Shown: in pieces, positions 53,532-62,514 of the stretch
Position numbering within the stretch: position 1 is the stretch's first letter
Layout of the letters: each line of letters begins with the position of its first letter
Assembly (NCBI RefSeq): GCF_020523925.1
Contig: NZ_JAJAPW010000002.1
Span: 62,001 to 126,000 of the forward strand
Reading direction: 5' to 3'
DNA length: 64,000 nucleotides
DNA from: Neotamlana laminarinivorans
Lineage (GTDB): Bacteria; Bacteroidota; Bacteroidia; Flavobacteriales; Flavobacteriaceae
The notes under the pieces: generated by a model
What the model was told of the DNA's origin: nothing
What the model saw: the letters and a program-made list of their open reading frames with translations, nothing else
Database searches by the model: none
Program-made: the position numbers and the translations under genes

Positions 53532-54296
53532 TTATCGGAATAGTAGAATAATTCCTGCAATTGTAGTTACTACAAGTATAAACTTTCTGTAATTTACATT
53601 GTTTATAAGTTTTACAATGTACGCTCCTGTAAAAAAACCAATTACCAATGCCGGAATTAAAACTAAATTTAAGGTTAAAGTTTCTTTAGTTATGGTTTTC
53701 CAAACAAAAATATGAAAGGGTAACTTAAACGCATTTACAATAAAAAACAACCATGCTGCTGTACCAATAAATTCGTTTTTTGGAAACCTAATAGCTAAAA
53801 AATACACGTTAGATATTGGTCCTGCCAAATTACCAACCATAGTAGTAAAGCCTGTTAAAAAACCCATTATACCGGAAAAAAACTTGCTATTTGGTATATT
53901 ATAAGCTTTTATACGCTCGGTAAAAATCATAACACCAACCGAGAGTAAAACAATAATTGCCATAAGGCGTTTAAACACTATCTCAGAAATATCGTTACCA
54001 ACCCAAACACCTATTAAAACACCAACTAACATTAACGGAATTAGTTTTTTTATAATCTTCCAATTGGCATGCCTATTATAATAAATTACAGCAAAAATAT
54101 CGGCACAGACCAACAATGGCACTAAAACACCTGTTGATGCTTTTTCTCCAAAAATAAATGCCATAATTACAACAATAAAAATACTTATGCCCTTTAATCC
54201 TGCTTTAGACACACCTAAGACAAAAATTGCAAATGCCATGGCAACCCAATTTAAAACACTTAAATTATATGATTGAAGAATTTCTAGAAAGTTCAA
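53532..54296 (-). CDS. TauE/SafE family sulfite exporter-like membrane protein
   Basis: 254 residues with about eight membrane helices. The internal repeat ...VGNLAGPISNVYFLA, preceded by GFLTGFTTMVG, is typical of TauE/SafE (DUF81). Members move sulfite, sulfoacetate or other organic anions. The substrate here is unknown. Confidence 0.85.
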   Translation of the reverse strand: MNFLEILQSYNLSVLNWVAMAFAIFVLGVSKAGLKGISIFIVVIMAFIFGEKASTGVLVPLLVCADIFAVIYYNRHANWKIIKKLIPLMLVGVLIGVWVGNDISEIVFKRLMAIIVLLSVGVMIFTERIKAYNIPNSKFFSGIMGFLTGFTTMVGNLAGPISNVYFLAIRFPKNEFIGTAAWLFFIVNAFKLPFHIFVWKTITKETLTLNLVLIPALVIGFFTGAYIVKLINNVNYRKFILVVTTIAGIILLFR

Positions 54297-54377
54297 TTGC
54301 TGTAATATTTAAAATATTGGGCGAAGGTAATAAATAGCTTTGCGCTAAAAGACATTGCCAATACAATTAACGCAATA

Positions 54378-54764
54378 TTATAAAAAGGCTTTATCTATAG
54401 GTTCCCAAAGTTCAATTTTGTTGCCATCGTTATCTAAAATATAGCCAAATTTGCCGTATTCGTATTCTTCAATGTCGCCAACAACGGTTACGCCTTCTTC
54501 TTTTAAAACCTTTAATAATTCGTGTAAATTTTCTACACGATAATTAAACATAAAATCTTTTTTCGATGGTTCGTAGTATTTTGTGTCTTCTGGAAACGGG
54601 CTCCATTGCGTAGAGCATTTATTGCCAGCTTCGTCTTTCCACCAAAAGGTGCAGCCATAATCGTCGGTATTAAAACCCAGGTGTTTTTTGTACCAATCTT
54701 TAGTGGCATTAGGATCTTTGGTTTTAAAAAATAACCCGCCTATTCCTGTTACTCGTTTTTTCAT
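54378..54764 (-). CDS. VOC (glyoxalase/bleomycin resistance-like) protein
   Basis: 128 residues with paired beta-alpha-beta-beta-beta units: GIGGLFFKTKDPNATKDWYK, then the ending FGYILDNDGNKIELWEP. The metal-ligand pattern (Glu at the end) suggests a dioxygenase or glyoxalase-like activity. It follows another VOC gene on the same strand. Confidence 0.82.
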   Translation of the reverse strand: MKKRVTGIGGLFFKTKDPNATKDWYKKHLGFNTDDYGCTFWWKDEAGNKCSTQWSPFPEDTKYYEPSKKDFMFNYRVENLHELLKVLKEEGVTVVGDIEEYEYGKFGYILDNDGNKIELWEPIDKAFL

Positions 54765-54782
54765 GGATTATATTATTTAAAG

Positions 54783-54805
54783 TTTCGCTTTCGCGGAAAT
54801 GTAAC
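54783..54805. repeat. Short dispersed repeat, TTTCGCTTTCGCGGAAAT type, copy B
   Basis: TTTCGCTTTCGCGGAAAT followed by GTAAC. It differs at one base from copy A (44965-44988). It is upstream of the VOC gene at 54764. Confidence 0.6.
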
Positions 54806-54813
54806 ACGACATG

Positions 54814-55185
54814 TTAAACATGCTGATCGATTAAAATAGTATTCCCGTCAGGATCTTTAAGTACAATGCTTGCTGGTCCGGTTGAAGCTTCGTCGGCTTC
54901 GTTAATAAGGGTAACACCATTGTTTTTTAAATGTTTTTGAATGCTGCGAACATCATCGAAATCGGGTAGGGTTTGAGCGTTTTCGTCCCAACCAGGATTA
55001 AAGGTTAAAATATTTTGCTCGAACATGCCTTGAAACAAACCAATTAAAGCATTGCCATTTTTCATGATGAGATAATTTTTATCTAAATCGCCAGCAAAAA
55101 CCGAAAACCCTAAGGTTTCATAAAATTGTTTTGAAGCTTTAATGTCTTTTACACTCAAGCTTGTTGAAAATGCGCCTAGTTTCAT
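54814..55185 (-). CDS. VOC family protein (second copy)
   Basis: 123 residues. AFSTSLSVKDIKASKQFYETLGF and IVLKDPDGNTILIDQ mark the VOC fold. It lies 15 bases after the DUF1801 gene, and its neighbour is a second VOC gene, suggesting local duplication followed by divergence. Substrate unknown. Confidence 0.85.
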   Translation of the reverse strand: MKLGAFSTSLSVKDIKASKQFYETLGFSVFAGDLDKNYLIMKNGNALIGLFQGMFEQNILTFNPGWDENAQTLPDFDDVRSIQKHLKNNGVTLINEADEASTGPASIVLKDPDGNTILIDQHV

Positions 55186-55200
55186 AATATTTACGTTTAG

Positions 55201-55656
55201 TTACTTTTTAATTGCAGTTTCGTAAATGGAAATCCATTTTTCAACAGTCAGTTTTTGACAAAGTTCTGCAATAAGCTCAAACGGAATTTGATCTACTTTT
55301 TTAAACCGGATACAGCTTTTCCCCATATCGAGTTTTAATTTAGAGTGTTTGGCGTATTCGGGAACAAACCAATCGTAAATTTCGGGAACGGCATAAATAC
55401 CCATATGATATAAATTTACAGAGTTTTTCTGCGAAGCAAAACTCATAAAAGGCAAAGGTTCTTCAGGTTTACAATGATAACCATCTGGATAAATGCTGTG
55501 TGGCACAAAATACCCAATCATGCCATATTGCATGCCTTCTTTAAAACCATCCGGAAGGTTTTTATTTATAACCTCTCGTAATTTATTTAAAGCCTCGTGC
55601 CTATTTTCTGGGGTTTGTTTTATGTAGTCTTCTGGCGAGTTGGCTTTGTATTGCAT
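55201..55656 (-). CDS. DUF1801 domain protein (YdhG/frataxin-like fold)
   Basis: 151 residues. LREVINKNLPDGFKEGMQYGMIGYFV and SCIRFKKVDQIP are the DUF1801 marks. Some members are described as iron chaperone-like; function is unsettled. It is in a same-strand run with the D-2-hydroxyacid dehydrogenase and VOC genes. Confidence 0.85.
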   Translation of the reverse strand: MQYKANSPEDYIKQTPENRHEALNKLREVINKNLPDGFKEGMQYGMIGYFVPHSIYPDGYHCKPEEPLPFMSFASQKNSVNLYHMGIYAVPEIYDWFVPEYAKHSKLKLDMGKSCIRFKKVDQIPFELIAELCQKLTVEKWISIYETAIKK

Positions 55657-55680
55657 GATGTTAGCTTTAGAAACCTAAAG

Positions 55681-56637
55681 TTAACAAAATTTCCCTTTAA
55701 TTTTATCTACAATGGTTTGGGCTAGTTTTTCTTTGCTTTCTACAGTCCAACCAGCAACATGTGGTGTTAATAACACATTTTTAGCATCGATTAAATATTG
55801 AAACGCTTCTGGCATCTCCACTGCACCCGATGTATCGTCTTGTTTAAAAAGGTTCTCGAACGATGCTTTTTCGTATTCTAAAACATCTAAACCTGCGCCT
55901 AATATTTTACCAGATTTTAAAGCAGCAACTAAATCTTTTGTTACCACACTTTTACCTCGCGCGGTGTTTATTAACCAAAATGGTTTTTTAAAGCCGTTTA
56001 TAAAATCGGCATTAATCATGTTTAAAGTAAGTGGTGTTTGCGGCGTGTGTAAACTTACCACGTCTACTTTTTCTTGAAATTCTTTAAGTGATACTTGTTT
56101 GGCATTTTCGTTGCCAACACCTTCTTTAATATCGTAACACAACACCTCTACATCGAAACCACGTAGTTTTTTAGAAAAGGCATTGCCCATATTGCCATAA
56201 CCAATTAGTCCAACGGTTCTGCCATCGAGTTCTATACCTCGGTTGGCTTCGCGAAGCCATTTGCCACTTCTAACCTCGGCATCGGCCTGGTTTAGTTTAT
56301 TAAAAAGCGATAACAGCATGCCTAAGCTATGTTCGCCAACGGCGTTACGGTTGCCTTCTGGAGCAGATATTAAATGAATGCCATTGGTTTCGGCATAATC
56401 GCAGTCTATGTTTTCTAAACCGGCACCAACACGACCAATAAATTTTAAATTAGTGCCGGCATCGAGAAATTGTTTATCGATAGTAAAACGACTACGGATT
56501 ACAATACCATCGTAGTTTGAAATTTTTGCTTCAATTGCTTCTTTTGAAGCTGTAAAATCGGTGTGGTTTGTAAATCCTAAATCGTTTAATTGATTTATTA
56601 ATAACTCGTGGTTAGAATCTAGGTGAAGTATTTTCAT
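55681..56637 (-). CDS. D-isomer-specific 2-hydroxyacid dehydrogenase
   Basis: 318 residues. A Rossmann domain GLIGYGNMGNAFSKKLRG (about 143-160) lies within the catalytic domain. The catalytic Arg is in NTARGK, followed by the Glu in GLDVLEYE and the His in LLTPHVAGWT. It may be a phosphoglycerate dehydrogenase (serA-like, lacking ACT domains) or a glyoxylate/hydroxypyruvate reductase. Upstream are 319 bases with the structured dispersed element. Confidence 0.88.
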   Translation of the reverse strand: MKILHLDSNHELLINQLNDLGFTNHTDFTASKEAIEAKISNYDGIVIRSRFTIDKQFLDAGTNLKFIGRVGAGLENIDCDYAETNGIHLISAPEGNRNAVGEHSLGMLLSLFNKLNQADAEVRSGKWLREANRGIELDGRTVGLIGYGNMGNAFSKKLRGFDVEVLCYDIKEGVGNENAKQVSLKEFQEKVDVVSLHTPQTPLTLNMINADFINGFKKPFWLINTARGKSVVTKDLVAALKSGKILGAGLDVLEYEKASFENLFKQDDTSGAVEMPEAFQYLIDAKNVLLTPHVAGWTVESKEKLAQTIVDKIKGKFC

Positions 56638-56815
56638 GTAAAAAAGCGAATCTAAATCTTCTTATTGGGAAGATGTTTTCATTAATACCCAAAAGTAATT
56701 TGTTTATTGAGTTGATGCAAGCTAATGTTGGGTAAAGTTTTATAGTTGTCTTTGTGAAAATTTTCGGGTATTTACCTGATATAAAAGAATAAACAAAACT
56801 TACAAACACACACCC

Positions 56816-56895
56816 GCGTTAGGGATTGCAGCGGCATCCTTTTTTGAGGCACGAGAAAAAGATATAGCGTAAAGCCCGCTCCTTGTGGTAACGCC
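56816..56895 (+). repeat. Structured dispersed element, copy 3 (Flavo-1-like candidate RNA)
   Basis: Begins GCGTTAGGGATTGCAGCGG and ends with TGGTAACGCC. Outer arms are GCGTTA/TAACGC; copies 1 and 2 have GCATTA/TAATGC and GCATT/AATGC, a compensatory change. The inner stem is also replaced (ATCCTTTTT with AAAAAGAT) while pairing is kept. It is antisense to both neighbours, in the gap 56638-56956 whose remaining bases hold no reading frame and a diverged dispersed block at 56909-56938. Confidence 0.75.
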
Positions 56896-56956
56896 CAAAA
56901 TATTTTTTTGAGATACTAAAACAGGTTAAGCACAACCAATAAATTCCATTAAAAAT

Positions 56957-58333
56957 CTAGATCCCTAAAATGAGTTTGGCTATTGAAAAGTAAATTAAAA
57001 TGCCAAAAATATCGTTACTAGTGGTTATAAATGGCCCTGTAGCAATGGCTGGATCGATACCGCGTTTGTCGAGAAATAAGGGCACAAATGTACCTATTAA
57101 ACCTGCTACAATTATTACCACAACTAATGAGGTTGATACGGCTAATGCGGTGTTGACTTCGCCTTGTGCTATCCAAACGAATACGAATAAAAATAGGGCG
57201 AGAATTAGTCCGTTTAGGGCTGCGAGTAGCATTTCTTTTAACAGACGGCTGTTTATACTTCCTTTTACATCGTCATTTGCCAGACCTTGAACAATTATGG
57301 CGCTAGATTGTACGCCTACGTTTCCGGCCATGGCAGCAATTAACGGTGTAAAGAAAAATAATACGGTGTATTTGCTAAAGGCTTCGTGGAATCCTTCCAT
57401 GATTAAAAAAGCGCCCACACCACCAACTAAACCAAGAAATAACCATGGTAAACGGGCTCTGGTGAGTTGTATAATGCTATCATCGGCTTCGACATCGCTG
57501 GTTATACCTGCTGCCATTTGGTAATCTTTGTCGGCTTCTTCTTTTAAAACATCTACAATATCGTCTATGGTTATGCGGCCTAAAAGCACTTTGTTTTCGT
57601 CGCTTTCAATTACCGGAATGGCTTCTAAATCGTACTTTGCCATTATTCTGGCTACTTCTTCGGCATCTTCGTTTACGTTTACATAATCGACATTAGATAT
57701 ATAAATATCGGCAATTTTTTGTTCGCTTTTGGCTACTATTAAATCTTTTAAAGAGAGACGACCAATTAAACGGTCTTTTTTATCGACTACGTAAATGGAA
57801 TGTACACGCTTAACATCTTTGGCTTGCCCGCGAATTCGGCGTAAACAACCGGCTACAGTCCAGGTTTCGTAAACTTTTACAAGTTCTTTAGCCATTAGTC
57901 CTCCGGCAACATCGTCGTCGTAGGTTAATAACTCGGTAATTTCGGCTTTGTGTGCCTCGTCTTCTATTTGGTCTATTACAGCTTGTTGGCGTTCTTCGGG
58001 TAATTCGGCAATAATATCGGCAGCATCATCGGTGTCGAGTTCTTCAACTTCTTCGGCAATTTCTTTTGCTGATAGGTTTTTTAATACTTTTTCTCGATTG
58101 TCTTCATCGAGTTCCATTAAAATATCGGCGGTGGTTTCAGAATCTAAAAGTTTTATAACGTACATGGCTTGTTCTAGATTTAATTCGTCTAGAATTTCGG
58201 CAATGTCGGCGTAATGAAACTCGTCCATAACACTTTTAAGTTCCTTATCGTTTTGGGTTTCGATAAGTAACTCCACTTGCTCTAAAAGCGTATCTGTTAA
58301 CTGAAATTGGCTATTTTCTTTTTCTTCTGACAT
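56957..58333 (-). CDS. mgtE: MgtE-family magnesium transporter
   Basis: 458 residues. An N-terminal helical superhelix (about 20-130; MYVIKLLDSETTADILMELD), two CBS domains (about 140-260), a plug helix, and five membrane helices with MAGNVGVQSS and ATGPFITTSNDIFG that line the pore. It imports Mg2+ and closes when cytoplasmic Mg2+ is high. It follows rsmA on the minus strand with an 80-base gap. Confidence 0.95.
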   Translation of the reverse strand: MSEEKENSQFQLTDTLLEQVELLIETQNDKELKSVMDEFHYADIAEILDELNLEQAMYVIKLLDSETTADILMELDEDNREKVLKNLSAKEIAEEVEELDTDDAADIIAELPEERQQAVIDQIEDEAHKAEITELLTYDDDVAGGLMAKELVKVYETWTVAGCLRRIRGQAKDVKRVHSIYVVDKKDRLIGRLSLKDLIVAKSEQKIADIYISNVDYVNVNEDAEEVARIMAKYDLEAIPVIESDENKVLLGRITIDDIVDVLKEEADKDYQMAAGITSDVEADDSIIQLTRARLPWLFLGLVGGVGAFLIMEGFHEAFSKYTVLFFFTPLIAAMAGNVGVQSSAIIVQGLANDDVKGSINSRLLKEMLLAALNGLILALFLFVFVWIAQGEVNTALAVSTSLVVVIIVAGLIGTFVPLFLDKRGIDPAIATGPFITTSNDIFGILIYFSIAKLILGI

Positions 58334-58412
58334 GAGATTTCACCGTGTTTTGAAATTTCCTGATCCATAATTTTTGAAACCTATGTATCGTTTGAAATTC
58401 TATGAAAATTTT

Positions 58413-59210
58413 TTAATTCTGGTCGTTATCAATAAGTTGCGTAAGTTCTAAAAACTGTTCTACGCTTAATTGTTCTGGCCGCTGCCCAAAGATAGTATTT
58501 GCTTTTAAATTATCGGACAGATTGAATGTTTTTAAACTGTTACGAAGTGTTTTTCGGCGTTGCTGAAATGCGGTTTTTACCACCCTAAAAAACAATTTTT
58601 CGTCGCATGGTAATTGGTAGTTTTCTTTGCGCTTTAAAATAAGCACACCAGAATCGACTTTTGGTGGCGGATTAAATACGTTTGGTGGCACGGTAAACAA
58701 GTATTCGGCATCGTAAAAGGCTTGTGTTAAAACCGATAAAATACCGTAAACTTTACTACCCTCTTTTGAGCAAATACGTTGCGCCACTTCTTTTTGAAAC
58801 ATTCCGGAAAATTCTGGAATTTGGTCGCGCATTTCTAAGGTTTTAAATACAATTTGGCTAGATATATTATACGGAAAGTTACCTATTATGGCCAAAGGTT
58901 CGTTATTAAAAACCTCGTTTAAATTGTACTTTAAAAAGTCTTTTTCTATTATTCGTGGTGCTAAATTTAGGTAGTTGTTCTGCAAGTATTCTACAGATTC
59001 GCTATCTATTTCTATAACGTAAGTGGTGCAGTCTTTTTTTAGTAAATACTTTGTGAGCACACCCATTCCTGGGCCTATTTCTAGTACGTTTTTATAGCCT
59101 TGTAGCGATAGCGTATCGGCTATTTTTTCGGCAACCGTTTCATCATTTAAAAAATGTTGTCCTAAATGCTTTTTTGCTTTTACCTGATGATTGTTGGAGT
59201 TTTTTGCCAC
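58413..59210 (-). CDS. rsmA: 16S rRNA (adenine1518-N6/adenine1519-N6)-dimethyltransferase
   Basis: 265 residues. [11 protein letters not shown] at the N terminus, SAM motif [12 protein letters not shown] (about 40-52) and [13 protein letters not shown] (the NxPY catalytic motif) identify KsgA/RsmA. It dimethylates two adenosines in the 30S helix 45 loop. Upstream of mgtE, a common flavobacterial neighbour. Confidence 0.96.
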   Translation of the reverse strand: MAKNSNNHQVKAKKHLGQHFLNDETVAEKIADTLSLQGYKNVLEIGPGMGVLTKYLLKKDCTTYVIEIDSESVEYLQNNYLNLAPRIIEKDFLKYNLNEVFNNEPLAIIGNFPYNISSQIVFKTLEMRDQIPEFSGMFQKEVAQRICSKEGSKVYGILSVLTQAFYDAEYLFTVPPNVFNPPPKVDSGVLILKRKENYQLPCDEKLFFRVVKTAFQQRRKTLRNSLKTFNLSDNLKANTIFGQRPEQLSVEQFLELTQLIDNDQN

Positions 59211-59356
59211 GATATAAAATTTTATGCGAAGTTATAACACTTAACAGTTAATCTATTATTTTTTAAAAAAATCATTGGTTTTTTTAATGAAAAAATCCTG
59301 ATTAATAACTAATAACGTATATAAAACTTTAATTTTAAACAAAACTATTCTACTTT

Positions 59357-61114
59357 ATGAAAAAACCATTACTAACTTTAACCTACTTACTGCTTTTTTA
59401 TTTTACTTCGTTTGCACAAACTGTTTCTTCGGTTTCTGATTTACAAACAGCTTTAAATAATGCTGAAGCAGGAACTATAATTACCATTACTAACGGCGAT
59501 TACTATAATGCCGATTTAAGTATTGAAGCTTCAGGTACCGAGAACATGCCTATTATTATTCAAGCTGAAACACCTGGCGGTGTTTCTTTTATTAATAACT
59601 CTAGAATTAAAATGGGTGGCAGCTATATAACCCTTACTGGTGTTAAATTTACTGGCGATTATACCTTATCTGAAGAAGGTGCTAGTTCTTACGCTATTTC
59701 ATTTAAAAACGGATCGGATTGTAACAATTGTACAGTTACACAGGTGCAAATTGATGACTATAACCCAAGTAGCGAGACCGATGATTTTAGATGGGTTCGT
59801 ATGTACGGACAATACAACGAAATAAGTTATTCTACTTTTATAAATAAAGATTGCCTAGGATCTATGATTTTTAACCAACGTAGTGATGGTTATCCAGATT
59901 ATACTAAAATACATCACAATTACTTTGCATACAGAAACCAAGTAGGAACAGCAGATCAATACAATGATGTTGATGTTATGCGAATTGGAGATAGTAGCGA
60001 ATCTTTATCAGATTCATTTACAGAAATTTACAACAATTATTTTTACCAAGTTAAAGGTGGTGAACCTGAAATTATAGCTAATAAAAGTGGAAGTAATAAA
60101 TTTTACAATAATACTTTCTCTGAGTATTTAGGCGCTTTATCTTTAAGACATGGTAATAATTGTGAGGTGTTTAATAACTTCTTTTTAAACCCTGGACAAA
60201 CGGCTTCTTACTTTAATGGTGGCATTAGAATTATTGGTGAAGGCCATAAAATTTACAACAATTATATACAAGGCACCAATGCTTCAAAACAAAACTCATC
60301 ATCTAAATCTGGTGGTTTAGGCGGTATAAATATTTCTGCTGGACAATCTGAAGCCAATTTTGTACTAAGTGGCTACGGACAAGTAAAAAATGTTTTAGTT
60401 ACAAATAACACCCTAGTAGATTGCGACTTAGGAATACGTATTGGTGAAGATTCTGGTGGTAACAACCAGAATGTAGCACCAGACAATATTACCGTAGCTA
60501 ATAATATTTTATTTAATTGTGGTGATTATTTAGATGAAGCCAGAGCTGCTACTAATTCTACCTTTGAAGGAAACTTGGTTAATAGCAGTTCGCAATCTAG
60601 TACCAACGGCTTTACAGTTGTTACTAACGATTTGTTACAAAGCGGTACAACTTACTATTCTATTTACGATGCAAGTGATGCTGTAAATGCTTCGGTTGGC
60701 GATTATTCGTCATACTTTACAAACGATGTTTTTAGCGGTAACCGTTCTGGAGTTTTTGATGTTGGCGCTCAAGAATATGGAGCTACTCTGGTTAAAATGC
60801 CATATAACCAAAGTGATGTTGGTGTTACTGTTGGCTTTGGTGCTACAGATAATACTTTATCGGTTAGCAGCCCAAGTTTATTAAGTTTAGGAATTAAAAT
60901 ATATCCTATTCCTGTAACTCATAATGTTATAAATGTAGAATCGTCTAACCTTGAAATTACTGAAATTGACATCTATAATATTACCGGACAAAAAATTATT
61001 TCAAAAAAAGTGGATGCTAAAAAACATGTATCAATAAATACATCGGTATTAAAAAGTGGTATTTACTTTTTAGCTATTAATAAAACAGCAAGCTCAAAGT
61101 TTATTGTAGAATAA
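59357..61114 (+). CDS. Secreted PL6 family polysaccharide lyase (alginate lyase/chondroitinase B-like) with T9SS domain
   Basis: 585 residues. A signal peptide ends at TSFAQ. A right-handed beta-helix (about 25-470) starts with SVSDLQTALNNAEAGTIITI. The catalytic lysine K243 (IANKSGSNKF) and arginine R264 (LSLRHGNN) are 21 residues apart, as in chondroitinase B (K250/R271). A T9SS type A sorting domain (about 515-585; IYPIPVTHNVINVESSNLE to SKFIVE) exports it and probably anchors it. It cleaves uronate-containing polysaccharide, most likely alginate. No SusC/SusD pair is adjacent. Confidence 0.88.
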   Translation: MKKPLLTLTYLLLFYFTSFAQTVSSVSDLQTALNNAEAGTIITITNGDYYNADLSIEASGTENMPIIIQAETPGGVSFINNSRIKMGGSYITLTGVKFTGDYTLSEEGASSYAISFKNGSDCNNCTVTQVQIDDYNPSSETDDFRWVRMYGQYNEISYSTFINKDCLGSMIFNQRSDGYPDYTKIHHNYFAYRNQVGTADQYNDVDVMRIGDSSESLSDSFTEIYNNYFYQVKGGEPEIIANKSGSNKFYNNTFSEYLGALSLRHGNNCEVFNNFFLNPGQTASYFNGGIRIIGEGHKIYNNYIQGTNASKQNSSSKSGGLGGINISAGQSEANFVLSGYGQVKNVLVTNNTLVDCDLGIRIGEDSGGNNQNVAPDNITVANNILFNCGDYLDEARAATNSTFEGNLVNSSSQSSTNGFTVVTNDLLQSGTTYYSIYDASDAVNASVGDYSSYFTNDVFSGNRSGVFDVGAQEYGATLVKMPYNQSDVGVTVGFGATDNTLSVSSPSLLSLGIKIYPIPVTHNVINVESSNLEITEIDIYNITGQKIISKKVDAKKHVSINTSVLKSGIYFLAINKTASSKFIVE

Positions 61115-61135
61115 ACATAACTGTTTTAAAAAAAC

Positions 61136-61172
61136 AAAAGCCACTTCTGTAAACTAGAACGTGGCTTTTTTT
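61136..61172. terminator. Bidirectional terminator after the PL6 gene
   Basis: Arms AAAAGCCAC (61136-61144) and GTGGCTTTT (61161-61169) with a 16-base loop and T tract. It serves both the PL6 gene and the convergent GNAT gene. Confidence 0.78.
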
Positions 61173-61177
61173 ATGTT

Positions 61178-61630
61178 TTAAAATTGAAGTTTTAACCCTT
61201 CGTGCGATGCTGTAAAACCTAATTTTTGATAAAACTTAATAGCTTCGGGGCGTTTTTTGTCTGAGGTTAATTGCACAATACTCGCGCCTTTTTCTTTTGC
61301 TCTATTTATAGCCCATTGAAACATGGTTTTCCCTAATCCTTTACCTTGATATTCTGTTTTAATATGAACCGATTCTATTTGCACTCGCAAACTACCCAAG
61401 CGGTTTAAATGCTGTAAATAAGTTAATTGAAGTGTACCAATTACTTCATTTGTGTCATTCTCTAAAACAATGAGTTCTTGGTTTTTATCTTCATTTATAT
61501 TTTTAAAAGCCTCAACATATTGTTTTGGCAAGGGTATTACAAATTGCTCGCGTGTTTTACCAAGTTTATCGTTTGCATACAAAGCAATTATTGCTGGCAA
61601 ATCTTGTAAAGTTGCTTTTCTAAAAACCAT
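61178..61630 (-). CDS. GNAT family N-acetyltransferase
   Basis: 150 residues. VHIKTEYQGKGLGKTMFQWAI is the acetyl-CoA loop, followed by FYQKLGFTASHEGLKLQF. Substrate unknown. Same strand as the DUF4286 gene 22 bases upstream. Confidence 0.85.
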   Translation of the reverse strand: MVFRKATLQDLPAIIALYANDKLGKTREQFVIPLPKQYVEAFKNINEDKNQELIVLENDTNEVIGTLQLTYLQHLNRLGSLRVQIESVHIKTEYQGKGLGKTMFQWAINRAKEKGASIVQLTSDKKRPEAIKFYQKLGFTASHEGLKLQF

Positions 61631-61651
61631 GTTTTCTTAATTAAATGTTTA

Positions 61652-61996
61652 TTAGTTTTTAGAAAACTTATTATCAAAACTCACAGAATACTCGTCAATA
61701 ATTTGAAGCTCTGTGCGAAAGGCTAGCATTTTATCGGCAAACTTTTTTAAACCTTCGCTACGCAAAGCTTCAGCGTAATTTTTGTAATAATCATCTAAAT
61801 GCTCACGAGATTCTGTTCTATATTGAATGGAATAGGTTATGCCACCCATTTCTTCTTCAACTAAAACTCTTGTTAAGGTAGCTTTAGTGAATTTTCCGGT
61901 AGCTAAAACCTGAGGAATATGTTCCTGTTTAGCCCAATTTAACCAAGCTTCGTGAATACTTTCGTCTATATTTGAGGTTACATTATATATGTACAT
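61652..61996 (-). CDS. DUF4286 family protein
   Basis: 114 residues. MYIYNVTSNIDESIHEAWL at the start and a ferredoxin-like arrangement with SIQYRTESREHLDDYYKNYA match DUF4286. Role unknown. It lies between two GNAT genes in a tight operon-like run. Confidence 0.8.
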   Translation of the reverse strand: MYIYNVTSNIDESIHEAWLNWAKQEHIPQVLATGKFTKATLTRVLVEEEMGGITYSIQYRTESREHLDDYYKNYAEALRSEGLKKFADKMLAFRTELQIIDEYSVSFDNKFSKN

Positions 61997-61999
61997 AGC

Positions 62000-62509
62000 T
62001 TATAATTTTTTTGCAAATAACTGAAGTTCTGAAGCATCGTCAAAAAGAATTATATCTTTTTTAAAAACAAAACCTAGTTTTCTTAAAAGTTTTGTTGAGT
62101 TTTTATTTTTTGCCGTAACAATAGCTATTAGTTTTTTTAAGTTAAACTTATTTTTGGCAAGTTTTATAACTTTTTCTGAAGCTTCAAAACCAAAACCCAA
62201 GCCTTCATACTCTGGTAAAAAAGCAAAACCCAAATCTACTTCGGGTAATTCGTCTCTTTTTATAATGCCGCAAGTACCAATTGGTTTATTGTTTTCAGCT
62301 TTTAATAACACTTTGTAAAAACCAAAGTCATTAGTATTATAGCTTTTTAAATGCCCATTTTCAATACGTTTTTCGGCATCTTGTATTGTTTTAGTATTTC
62401 TGTCCCCAATGTATTTAATCCAGTTGGGAGAATTTACCAATTCTAAAAAAAAAGGGGCGTCGTTTTTAGAGAATTTTTCTAGAATTAAACGCTGTGTTTC
62501 TTCCACCAT
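62000..62509 (-). CDS. RimJ/RimL-like GNAT acetyltransferase
   Basis: 169 residues. The fold of Acetyltransf_3 is shown by TQRLILEKFSKNDAPFFLELV, GFAFLPEYEGLGFGFEAS and NSTKLLRKLGFVFKKD. Substrate unknown, possibly a small molecule or peptide N-terminus. The TPR gene ends 5 bases upstream. Confidence 0.87.
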   Translation of the reverse strand: MVEETQRLILEKFSKNDAPFFLELVNSPNWIKYIGDRNTKTIQDAEKRIENGHLKSYNTNDFGFYKVLLKAENNKPIGTCGIIKRDELPEVDLGFAFLPEYEGLGFGFEASEKVIKLAKNKFNLKKLIAIVTAKNKNSTKLLRKLGFVFKKDIILFDDASELQLFAKKL

Positions 62510-62514
62510 AACAC

